Both the position numbers and the translations under genes were made by a program. DNA of 38,859 nucleotides, taken from the NCBI GenBank assembly GCA_902766365.1, contig CACXDC010000192.1, positions 1 through 38,859 of the forward strand, read 5' to 3'. Source of the stretch: an uncultured Lachnospiraceae bacterium. Its GTDB lineage: Bacteria > Bacillota > Clostridia > Lachnospirales > Lachnospiraceae. Below the pieces are notes generated by a model. That model did not search any database. It was not told where the DNA came from and saw nothing but the letters and a program-made list of their open reading frames with translations. Positions 22,031 through 29,257 of the stretch are shown here, in pieces. Position 1 is the first letter of the stretch; every line of letters starts with the position of its first letter.

Positions 22031-23422
22031 TTATTCTCCTTCTTCTTCGGCCAGCGCCGCTTTTATCATGATCGCACACTCTATGCGCTTTCTCTGCAGT
22101 TCACATCCGATATCGTAGGCATCGTTGATGCTTCCGTGGAAATTATAGGAGTTAGCCGCACAGCCGCCGCTGCAGTAGAACTTGGCAAAGCATTTCTTAC
22201 ACTTGTCCTTTGCGTAGACATTGCATGTCTTAAACTCATCCCGGATGTCGGTTCTTGTGATACCTTCATCCACATTTCCCATCAGGAACTCCTCATGTCC
22301 TACGAACTGATGACAGGGATAAAAATCACCCCAGGGTGTCACAGCCAGATACTCGGTACCTGATCCGCAGCCTGACAGTCTTTTGGCTACACAGGGACCA
22401 CCCTTCAGATCTATCATGAAGTGGAAGAAGTTCACACCCCTTCCTTCCTTCTTTCTCTTCAGAAGTTCTCTTGCCAGCTCATCATATTCCTCAAGGATCG
22501 CCGGGATATCTTCCTCGGTGATCGCATAGCTCTCTTCCGGAGCTGCCACAACAGGCTCTACGGAGATCTGCTCAAAGCCAAGGTCTGCCAGATGCTTCAC
22601 ATCCTCTGCAAAGTCCAGATTATTATGGGTGAAGGTTCCTCTTACATAATAATTCATCTGGTTTCTGCTCTCTGCCAGCTTTTTGAACTTGGGAACAATG
22701 GTATCATAGCTTCCCTGTCCGCCTCTGTGGGGACGCATCAGGTCATTGATCTCCTTACGTCCGTCAATGCTGAGTACCACATTGGACATCTCCTTATTCA
22801 GGAACTCCATGATCTCATCATTTAACAGAATGCCATTGGTCGTCAGGGTAAAACGGAACTTCTTGTTGTTTGGTTTCTCAAGGCTTCTGCCATACGCTAC
22901 CAGATCCTTCACAACCTGCCAGTTCATCAGTGGTTCCCCGCCAAAGAAATCCACCTCCAGATTGACACGGCTGCCTGAATTTGCTACCAGGAAATCCAGT
23001 GCCTTCTTACCAACCTCATAGCTCATCAGGGCTCTTCTGCCATGATACTCTCCTTCTTCTGCAAAGCAGTATCTGCAGGCAAGGTTACAATCATGGGCAA
23101 TATGGAGGCAGAGTGCCTTTACAACCGTCTGCCTGCTCTTGAAGTCAGTAATATACTTTTCGTAAATATCCTCTGTATAAAGTAATCCCGCATCCTTCAG
23201 TTCAAGCACCTCTGAAAGTGCTTCCCTAATATCGGCCTCTTCATAGCGATCCTTCAGGGCAGAAAGAACTGTATCTTCCAATTCTTTCCCCTCTCCGGAT
23301 GCCTGGAGTGCCTCTTCTGCAACCGGGATCACATCATAAACTACATCATCCACTACATGGACAGATCCGCTGTTCACATCCAGTACGATGTTGTAGCCAT
23401 TGTTCTTATATTGATGTATCAC
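22031..23422 (-). CDS. scfB: SCIFF peptide maturase, radical-SAM/SPASM thioether synthase
   Basis: A 463-residue radical-SAM enzyme of the ranthipeptide class that installs thioether cross-links in the SCIFF peptide. An N-terminal RiPP-recognition-like region (about 1-95) precedes the SAM cluster motif C-N-L-A-C-R-Y-C near residue 112. The SPASM region carries many cysteines (CGSGTEY..., FYPCHQF, KCKKCFAKFYCSGGC) for two auxiliary iron-sulfur clusters. The start is GTG at 23422 with AAAGGA upstream. It follows its precursor gene scfA by 132 bases that include a hairpin. Clustering with scfA and secDF is the standard Clostridia arrangement. The call is secure; the final role of the modified peptide is not fully settled. 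Confidence 0.96.
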   Translation of the reverse strand: MIHQYKNNGYNIVLDVNSGSVHVVDDVVYDVIPVAEEALQASGEGKELEDTVLSALKDRYEEADIREALSEVLELKDAGLLYTEDIYEKYITDFKSRQTVVKALCLHIAHDCNLACRYCFAEEGEYHGRRALMSYEVGKKALDFLVANSGSRVNLEVDFFGGEPLMNWQVVKDLVAYGRSLEKPNNKKFRFTLTTNGILLNDEIMEFLNKEMSNVVLSIDGRKEINDLMRPHRGGQGSYDTIVPKFKKLAESRNQMNYYVRGTFTHNNLDFAEDVKHLADLGFEQISVEPVVAAPEESYAITEEDIPAILEEYDELARELLKRKKEGRGVNFFHFMIDLKGGPCVAKRLSGCGSGTEYLAVTPWGDFYPCHQFVGHEEFLMGNVDEGITRTDIRDEFKTCNVYAKDKCKKCFAKFYCSGGCAANSYNFHGSINDAYDIGCELQRKRIECAIMIKAALAEEEGE

Positions 23423-23472
23423 GTTTCTAATTCCTTTCCTGTGCGATACTGTGCAAACTGGAAAACGTAGAA

Positions 23473-23499
23473 TAAGCAGCGATGATCCACCGCTGCTTA
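23473..23499 (-). terminator. Attenuator-like hairpin between scfA and scfB
   Basis: TAAGCAGCG (23473-23481) pairs perfectly with CGCTGCTTA (23491-23499) around a 9-base loop. The T tail on the minus strand is weak and interrupted. It probably allows partial read-through, so that the peptide is made in excess over its enzyme. Confidence 0.6.
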
Positions 23500-23554
23500 C
23501 ATACCTTATCTACTTGTTGATAAATACCGCACTTTTCACTCCGCTTTTCAGAGA

Positions 23555-23698
23555 TTATTTTGCATGCTCACAGCTCTGATTTCCTACGGTACAGCTTGTT
23601 TTGCAAGCTGACTGGCAGGATGTCTGGCACTCGCCGCAGCCGCCCTTCTTCATGGATTCCTTTAAGTCTCTTGTTGTTAATGTCTTAATACGCTTCAT
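23555..23698 (-). CDS. scfA: SCIFF ranthipeptide precursor (six cysteines in forty-five)
   Basis: A 47-residue peptide. It starts MKRIKTLTTRDLKESMKKGG, the leader, and has six cysteines at 21, 24, 28, 32, 36 and 43 in CGECQTSC...CKTSC...SCEH. This matches the SCIFF family, which is almost universal in Clostridia. The cysteines are cross-linked to upstream residues by the adjacent ScfB. AAGGAGATAAG precedes the ATG, and a good promoter lies about 67 bases upstream. Work in other clostridia links ranthipeptides of this kind to quorum sensing and metabolic control, but the function here is inferred. The family call is very firm. Confidence 0.96.
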   Translation of the reverse strand: MKRIKTLTTRDLKESMKKGGCGECQTSCQSACKTSCTVGNQSCEHAK

Positions 23699-23736
23699 AA
23701 TCTTATCTCCTTAAAAGCTAATTTCTCTTTCCAGGC

Positions 23737-23752
23737 CGGTATCAATATACCG
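23737..23752 (-). promoter_or_regulatory. Dyad in the scfA leader
   Basis: CGGTAT (23737-23742) and ATACCG (23747-23752) are perfect inverted arms with four bases between. They lie just downstream of the predicted scfA transcription start. It could be a repressor site or the foot of a 5' stabilising hairpin. Confidence 0.45.
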
Positions 23753-23764
23753 ACATTATTTGAT

Positions 23765-23794
23765 ATTATAGCATAGGTCATTCCTTGCTGACAA
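23765..23794 (-). promoter_or_regulatory. scfA: Promoter of the scfA operon
   Basis: On the minus strand TTGTCA (23789-23794) is followed after 18 bases by a perfect TATAAT (23765-23770). The -35 box lies inside the last codons of the upstream CorC-like gene. It explains separate transcription of scfA-scfB-secDF-recJ-kinase. Confidence 0.7.
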
Positions 23795-25067
23795 GAGGAA
23801 TCTCTTCTGCCTTTTCCTTTTTCTGCTCAGGCAGTGTCATCAGCACATTGACGATCCTGTTCTGCCTGATATCTCCTGCTTTCAGGATGATCCCGTCCGG
23901 CAGTGTGATGGTCTCACCGATCTCCGGCAGTCTGTCAAGGCTCTCGATCAGAAGACCACCAATCGAATCATAGTCCTCTGAATGCAGCTCTGTGCCAAGT
24001 TCATCATTGATATCATCCAGCTTCATGCTGCCTTCTACCAAATAGGTCCTCTCTCCCTTTTTCTGGATCTGTTCTTCTTCATCCTCATCATATTCGTCAC
24101 GGATCTCCCCGACGATCTCTTCAAGCAGATCCTCCAGCGTGATCATGCCGACCGTTGCACCATACTCATCCAGCACAAAAGCCACATTGATCCGCTTTTC
24201 TCTCATTTCCAGCATCAGATCGGCTGTCTTTTTGAATTCATAAGTATAATAAGCCTCCCTGATGATATCTTTAATATGGAAGTTATTTCTCTCTTCCACC
24301 AGGATAAAGTCCTTGATATTGATCAGACCTATGATATTGTCCTTATCTCCGCTGTAAACAGGGATCCTCGTATACATACATTCCCGGAACAGTGTCATTA
24401 CCTCTTCATAGCCGGCATCCTCACTGATGCTTGCCATGTCGATCCTGGGGATCATGATATCCTTGGCTACGGTATCTGAGAAATCAAATACATTATAGAT
24501 CAGCTCTCTTTCCTCTGATTCGATCACACCGTCCTCATGACTGACTTCCACATAGGTACGCAGTTCCTTCTCCGTCATGGCTGTATGTAGATCCTTATCC
24601 ATATGGAACAGCTTTTTGAGCCCTTCCGTAATGGCATCTACCACGAAGATCACCGGCGTCATGACCTTCATCAGTCCCGATATGATCGGTGCATAAAAAA
24701 GTGTCAGGTTCTCAGAATAGGCTGCCGCTGCATTCTTTGGCATGATCTCACCAAGGAACAGGATAAAAACTGTCAGAACGCCTGTCGCGATTCCCACTGT
24801 CAGATTAATTTTGATTGCAAGGGTAGTAGCCAGTGATGAAGCTGTCAGATTCACGATATTATTACCGATCAGAATAGCACTCAGCATCTTTCCATACTGC
24901 TCCAGAACAGAAAGAGCTGTTTTCGCACGTTTGTTGCCTTCCTCTGCCATCGCCTTAAGACGCACCCTGTTCACAGTGGTCAGCGCTGTCTCTGCAGAAG
25001 AAAAGAATGCAGAAAGCAAGATAAGAATTAAAATAATAATCAGTTGTATGACACCATCGGTATCCAA
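23778..25067 (-). CDS. CorC/HlyC-type membrane protein (CNNM domain + CBS pair)
   Basis: A protein of about 429 residues with an N-terminal DUF21/CNNM membrane domain (about 1-195, four hydrophobic segments) and two CBS domains (about 200-330). It ends in a CorC_HlyC transporter-associated domain. SSAETALTTVNRVRL near the N-terminus is the family's first-helix signature. Such proteins are linked to magnesium or other cation efflux; the old name hemolysin is misleading. A GTG at 25079 overlaps the AAGGAG sequence itself, so the TTG at 25067, 11 bases after AAGGAG, is the more likely start. A promoter with a spacer dyad precedes it. Ion specificity cannot be read from the sequence. Confidence 0.9.
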   Translation of the reverse strand: MDTDGVIQLIIILILILLSAFFSSAETALTTVNRVRLKAMAEEGNKRAKTALSVLEQYGKMLSAILIGNNIVNLTASSLATTLAIKINLTVGIATGVLTVFILFLGEIMPKNAAAAYSENLTLFYAPIISGLMKVMTPVIFVVDAITEGLKKLFHMDKDLHTAMTEKELRTYVEVSHEDGVIESEERELIYNVFDFSDTVAKDIMIPRIDMASISEDAGYEEVMTLFRECMYTRIPVYSGDKDNIIGLINIKDFILVEERNNFHIKDIIREAYYTYEFKKTADLMLEMREKRINVAFVLDEYGATVGMITLEDLLEEIVGEIRDEYDEDEEEQIQKKGERTYLVEGSMKLDDINDELGTELHSEDYDSIGGLLIESLDRLPEIGETITLPDGIILKAGDIRQNRIVNVLMTLPEQKKEKAEEIPLVSKE

Positions 25068-25104
25068 AATGTAACACACTCCTTGTTTTTAATATAATGA
25101 GTAA

Positions 25105-25134
25105 AATATACAATACGGAGGTATTACCTGTCAA
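25105..25134 (-). promoter_or_regulatory. Promoter of the CorC-like gene with a dyad in the spacer
   Basis: On the minus strand a perfect TTGACA (25129-25134) is followed after 18 bases by TATATT (25105-25110). Within the spacer AATAC (25112-25116) and GTATT (25121-25125) form an inverted repeat with four bases between. This is a plausible repressor site. The regulator is unknown. Confidence 0.65.
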
Positions 25135-25191
25135 GTTCACTCATATCATTTAAGTGTAAAGATTATGTAATTTCTGAAACAGGAGGCCTTT

Positions 25192-25566
25192 ATGTTCCCT
25201 ATGAAAAATCCTGGCAGCCGCCTCACCTTTATTCTGAAGGATCTGCTTCTTTCCTATCTGCTGACTGCGATCCTTCTTCTTTTGCTTTCCCTGCTGCTCT
25301 ACCGTTTCTCTCTCAGCGAAAAGACCGTTTCCCTGTGCATCACCGGTATTTATATCCTTGTTACATTTCTCGCCGGATTCCTCGCGGGCAGAAAAGAAGG
25401 CAGCCGGAAGTTTCTCTTTGGTCTTCTTCTCGGCGGCCTTTATTTTCTCATCCTGCTCCTGATCTCCCTGATCGTCAATCACTCGCTTCAGGGCTTTTCC
25501 GGGCATTTCTTTACAGTTCTTCTGCTCTGCTGTGGCAGCGGTATGCTGGGTGGCATGTTAAGCTGA
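25192..25566 (+). CDS. TIGR04086-type small membrane protein
   Basis: A 124-residue protein with four hydrophobic helices at about 20-38, 46-65, 72-92 and 104-122. Glycine-rich LAGFLAGRKEGSRKFLFG and LLLGGLYF pieces join the second and third helices. This fits the TIGR04086 family of Clostridia, whose function is unknown. The GGAGG ribosome binding site sits six bases before the ATG. It is divergent from the CorC-like gene and overlaps the convergent MATE gene by nine bases (TTAAGCTGA holds both stops). It appears intact. Confidence 0.82.
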   Translation: MFPMKNPGSRLTFILKDLLLSYLLTAILLLLLSLLLYRFSLSEKTVSLCITGIYILVTFLAGFLAGRKEGSRKFLFGLLLGGLYFLILLLISLIVNHSLQGFSGHFFTVLLLCCGSGMLGGMLS

Positions 25567-26904
25567 TATGCTTTCCTTATCCTGCATCTTAAGGACAGGA
25601 CTTCTTACCATATTGACTACCAGGGGGATCACCATGATAAACCATACAATGGGCTCTGCCACGATAATCCCATAGTATCCGATGGCCGGTGCCAGCAGGA
25701 GTGCGATCAGCACCTTACCGATCATCTCAAGGGAACTGGAGATCACCGGTGTTCGGTTATCCCCAAAGCCCTGCATGCTGTTCCTGAACAGACAGATCAC
25801 AGTGGGGACATAGTAAAACGGGGTGTTCACCCGAAGATACAACGACGCTGTATCAATGATATCCTGTTTCCGGGTGGCTGTGACCATACGGATCAGCCAG
25901 GGTGCCACTGTATAGGCACTGACGATCACTCCGGTACACCAGATAAAGGTAACAAGAACGGTGTCCCTGATCCCCTTCTTGATCCTGGAATATTTTCCTG
26001 CCCCAAGGTTCTGTCCACAATAGGTTGCCAGTGTCGTACCCATGACAGAAAACGGCAGCATATATATGGAAGAGATTTTTCTTGCCGCTGTATGGGCAAC
26101 AATGATATCTGTACCAAAGGTATTGATGCTTGTCTGCAATGCCATTGTGCCGATGCTTACCAGTGATGTCATAAATCCCATGGAGAGTCCCGCTCCGAAA
26201 AGCTTCTTATATAATGTCATATCCGGCCTGAAATCTTCCTTTTTAAGTGTCAGCTGCGGATATTTTCTTCTCATATAAAGGAAGCACAGAAACGCCGAAG
26301 CAGCCTGGGCGATCACCGTTGCACAGGCAGCCCCCTCCACCCCGGTATGAAGGCACAGGATAAAGCCATAGTCCATGGCAATATTTAAGAATGCTGCAAG
26401 GATCAGGAACAGAAGTGGTGTAAAGGAATCCCCGATCGCACGGAGCATGGCTGCGCAGATATTATAAAGCGTCGCTGCAAGAAGCCCTGCTATGACGATC
26501 CCGATATATCCCCTTGCTGCTGCAAGAAGTTCCGATGAAATATTCAGGATCTTTAACAGCCCACTCATATTCAGGAGACACAGTCCGCTTAAAACAACTG
26601 CACAGCATGAGCCAAGCAGGATCGTCCCTCCCATGGCTTTCTTCATCTGCTTTTCGTCCTTTGCCCCAAAACAGGTCGCGATCACAATGGCAAATCCATT
26701 GGTCAGTCCATTCAGAAAAGACAGCATCATATCGCTGAGCGTAGTTGTAGCCCCTACAGCAGCCAGCGCCTCATCTCCCAGTGTCTGCCCTACGATTCTT
26801 GTATCTGCCAGACTGTAAAACAGTTGAAAAAGCTGTCCCACAAAAAGAGGCACAGCAAAAAGCAGGATCAACCGGATCGGTTTCCCTTTTGTCAGATCTT
26901 TCAT
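25558..26904 (-). CDS. MATE family multidrug/Na+ efflux protein
   Basis: A 448-residue transporter with twelve hydrophobic segments in two similar halves, as in the MatE family. The N-terminal PIRLILLFAVPLFVGQLFQ and the first-half FSLADTRIVGQTLGDEALAAVG are typical. The second half has an equivalent GLSMGFMTSLVSIGTMALQ. Members expel cationic drugs or metabolites using a sodium or proton gradient. The substrate cannot be told from the sequence, and no regulator gene is adjacent. The ATG has AGGGAAG rather far upstream. It is convergent with, and overlaps, the TIGR04086-type gene by nine bases. Confidence 0.93.
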   Translation of the reverse strand: MKDLTKGKPIRLILLFAVPLFVGQLFQLFYSLADTRIVGQTLGDEALAAVGATTTLSDMMLSFLNGLTNGFAIVIATCFGAKDEKQMKKAMGGTILLGSCCAVVLSGLCLLNMSGLLKILNISSELLAAARGYIGIVIAGLLAATLYNICAAMLRAIGDSFTPLLFLILAAFLNIAMDYGFILCLHTGVEGAACATVIAQAASAFLCFLYMRRKYPQLTLKKEDFRPDMTLYKKLFGAGLSMGFMTSLVSIGTMALQTSINTFGTDIIVAHTAARKISSIYMLPFSVMGTTLATYCGQNLGAGKYSRIKKGIRDTVLVTFIWCTGVIVSAYTVAPWLIRMVTATRKQDIIDTASLYLRVNTPFYYVPTVICLFRNSMQGFGDNRTPVISSSLEMIGKVLIALLLAPAIGYYGIIVAEPIVWFIMVIPLVVNMVRSPVLKMQDKESISA

Positions 26905-26981
26905 GATATTTTAACTTCCCTTACTGATTTTCTGTCTTATCTTTATTGTCATAACCCAACTGTATGACCTTATCTCTGCAT

Positions 26982-27500
26982 TCATGCCTGATGCTTCGCC
27001 ACCATCCGTGCGATCACATCAAAAATTTCCTTTAGTATATGAAACACAACCATGATAACAGAGACCAGTGAAAAACCAAGGATCACTGCCGTTACGGAAA
27101 GCATCATTTCCTCATAGCTGTAGTGCCTGCTTGGAAGATAATTCTTACACTTTTCTGTCACACAGGCAATGGCGCACAGGATCCCCGCTGAAAGAACAGT
27201 CCTGATGACCCAGTACCATCTGTAAAAAGTCACATGAATTGTCAGTGTTCCCAGTATGCCGATCAGGAAAAAAGCCACTACCCTTCCCGTCTGCCTGAAC
27301 TGATAGGTTACCGCAAGAATCTGTGTTTCTGTCACCGATTCCCCATATTTCCGGACTGCCAGATACTGGATCAGTTTCTTTCCCATTAATTTGGTTTCTT
27401 CTCCATCCTGTACGGACAGATAAGCAACTGCAAAAACCCCCGTCAGAAAAAGGATCCACAGAAAAAAAGCGATCAGTGGATGAGATTTTTTCTTTTTCAT
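26982..27500 (-). CDS. VanZ-like membrane protein
   Basis: A 172-residue protein with four hydrophobic segments at about 8-28, 68-90, 95-115 and 135-155. The VanZ pattern is visible as FAVAYLSVQDGEET after the first helix and EKCKNYLPSRHYSYEEM before the last, corresponding to the family's E-x-x-Q-x-F-x-x-GR-x-x-S-x-x-D. VanZ of enterococci raises teicoplanin resistance, but most homologues in commensals are not tied to resistance and no van genes are near. AGCAGG lies upstream of the ATG. It is divergent from degV. Confidence 0.82.
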   Translation of the reverse strand: MKKKKSHPLIAFFLWILFLTGVFAVAYLSVQDGEETKLMGKKLIQYLAVRKYGESVTETQILAVTYQFRQTGRVVAFFLIGILGTLTIHVTFYRWYWVIRTVLSAGILCAIACVTEKCKNYLPSRHYSYEEMMLSVTAVILGFSLVSVIMVVFHILKEIFDVIARMVAKHQA

Positions 27501-27641
27501 AAATACTACCTGCTATATATGTTTAACCCAAACCCATTAAAATAGTTCTCTGTATTTATTTCAGTATAACACATCTGCCAGATAAATGGGAACCGAAACA
27601 ACCTTAAGATATTTTTAACAACAAATGATTTTCAAAATCCA

Positions 27642-27670
27642 TTGACATAGTATCAAATACTACATATAAT
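27642..27670 (+). promoter_or_regulatory. Perfect consensus promoter of degV with a spacer dyad
   Basis: TTGACA (27642-27647) and TATAAT (27665-27670) are both perfect and 17 bases apart. The spacer contains TAGTAT-CAA-ATACTA (27648-27662), a perfect inverted repeat that starts right after the -35 box. This is an ideal repressor site, since a promoter this strong usually needs control. Confidence 0.85.
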
Positions 27671-27742
27671 ATCTATGGTGTGCAGATAATATGGTTTATT
27701 CATGCACAAATAACTACTATACAGAAAGTGAAAGGTAATCCC

Positions 27743-28636
27743 ATGTTCCAGATTGTAGTGGATTCTGCTGCCAATATTCCTGCGCAGCTTGTAAAAAAAT
27801 ATGATATCAGAGTCATCTCCTTTGTCAACTATGTGAACGGTCAGCCCCTGACCTGTTTTGATCCTGACCTCACCATGGAGCAGGAACGTGCCAAAGGAAA
27901 AGAATATTATAATGCGGTCCGTGCCGGTGCCGAGATCAAGACCGGCCTGATCAGCAGCGGCGACTTCGAAGAATGCTTCCGCAGCATTATGGAAAAGGGA
28001 GAAGATGTTCTTTATTTTTCTCTCAGCAAAAATATCAGTGGCACCTTTAACTCTGCAAGGATTGCTGCACAGGAGCTGATGGAGAACCCTCCCATGGAGC
28101 GCAGGATCCGTATGATCGATTCTTTAAACGCTTCCCTTGCACAGGGGATCCTCGCCATCTATGCCAGTGAAATGAGAAGCCAGGGCATGGATTTTGATGC
28201 CATTGCCGATAAGCTTGAAACCTATCCTGCCAGAATGAATGGCGTCTTTACCGTAGGTGATCTGAAATACCTTGCACAGACAGGACGGCTCAGCGGCTCT
28301 GCTGCCCTGATCGGCAACATCCTCAGCATCAAGCCGATTCTCCGTGGCAATAAAGACGGTTACATTGTCCAGTATAAGAAATGCCGTGGCAGAAAGGCAG
28401 CTTTGAACACACTGGTCTCCCTTGTCTGCGAGACGATCGTCAATCCTGAAGAACAGATCATCGGCATCGCCCATGCAGATTCCTATGAGGATTCCCTTTA
28501 TGTTATGGAAGAGATCCAGAAACGGATCCATGTAAGGGAGTTTATCAACACCTCCTATGATTACTGTACCGGAAGCCATGTAGGCCCGGATACCATTGCC
28601 ATGTTCTATATGGCAAAAGACAGAGAGCTGCTGTAA
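27743..28636 (+). CDS. DegV family fatty-acid-binding protein
   Basis: A 297-residue protein of the DegV/FakB type, which binds a fatty acid between its two domains and can present it to a FakA kinase. The N-terminal VVDSAANIP loop is the family's signature. ISSGDFEECF near residue 78 and SKNISGTFNSA near 103 match other conserved parts of the fold, and SHVGPDTIAMFY lies near the C-terminus. The frame is open upstream, but AAAGG seven bases before the ATG at 27743 marks the start. No fakA kinase gene is adjacent, so it may serve a remote kinase. Transcription comes from the strong promoter at 27642. Confidence 0.92.
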   Translation: MFQIVVDSAANIPAQLVKKYDIRVISFVNYVNGQPLTCFDPDLTMEQERAKGKEYYNAVRAGAEIKTGLISSGDFEECFRSIMEKGEDVLYFSLSKNISGTFNSARIAAQELMENPPMERRIRMIDSLNASLAQGILAIYASEMRSQGMDFDAIADKLETYPARMNGVFTVGDLKYLAQTGRLSGSAALIGNILSIKPILRGNKDGYIVQYKKCRGRKAALNTLVSLVCETIVNPEEQIIGIAHADSYEDSLYVMEEIQKRIHVREFINTSYDYCTGSHVGPDTIAMFYMAKDRELL

Positions 28637-28666
28637 GCCCTCTGTCCCATGACTTTTTTCCTGTTT

Positions 28667-29239
28667 TCACAAAAGCCGGACCACAAAGATAACATCCGCT
28701 GCCAGCAGACACAGGAAGCCTGCCAGTAGTGCCTTTGTCCTGACCTGAAAGCCATAGGCATAACCGGCATAGAGTCCGAGAACTGCCATCAGAAGCCCGG
28801 TTGCCAGCAGCAGGACATACTGCTGCACAACTCCCGTATTGCACAGGGATACGGCAAATCCAGCCAGAAAGGTTCTTCCTGCAATCGCCCAGGTATCCTG
28901 CAGCAGTGGCAGAAATGCTATCTCGTCCTGTCTTCTTTCATCGATCAGCTTCTTTCCCATGGCAAGAAGCAGCATCCTGACTGCAAGTCCCAGAAAGATC
29001 ACCGCCACAAAAAACTTCAAAAACCGTTCGGATCCCTCCAGGACTCTGGCATATCTGAGGAGTTCTGCCACATAGAAGCCAAGTGACACAGAGACAAGCT
29101 CCCAAATGCCAAATACACCGGTAAAGCACAGCAGCTTTTTTCTTCCGATGCAGGAAAACAGGGTGCTCCTGCAGGTCGTCCATGCAAAGATATCCATGGA
29201 AAGACCTGCAGCAATCAATACCATTTCAAGCATTGTCAT
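28667..29239 (-). CDS. MntP-like six-helix membrane protein
   Basis: A 190-residue protein with six hydrophobic segments in two halves. The first half begins LIAAGLSMDIFAW, matching the first-helix signature of the MntP/YtaF (DUF204) family with its buried Asp. The second half has QDTWAIAGRTFLAGFAV at the equivalent place. MntP exports manganese, but this protein is divergent, and the second repeat's usual DA pair reads DT. Metal specificity is therefore uncertain. It lies 18 bases after the heptad-repeat lipoprotein gene, with GGGAG before the ATG, and so is the third gene of the MMPL operon. Confidence 0.72.
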   Translation of the reverse strand: MTMLEMVLIAAGLSMDIFAWTTCRSTLFSCIGRKKLLCFTGVFGIWELVSVSLGFYVAELLRYARVLEGSERFLKFFVAVIFLGLAVRMLLLAMGKKLIDERRQDEIAFLPLLQDTWAIAGRTFLAGFAVSLCNTGVVQQYVLLLATGLLMAVLGLYAGYAYGFQVRTKALLAGFLCLLAADVIFVVRLL

Positions 29240-29257
29240 AAAGAGCTCCCATCTGCG

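Noticed and set aside
26982-27500. Glycopeptide resistance gene vanZ.
   Set aside because: Only a distant VanZ-like fold; no vanR/S/H/A/X genes nearby, and such homologues are common in susceptible commensals.
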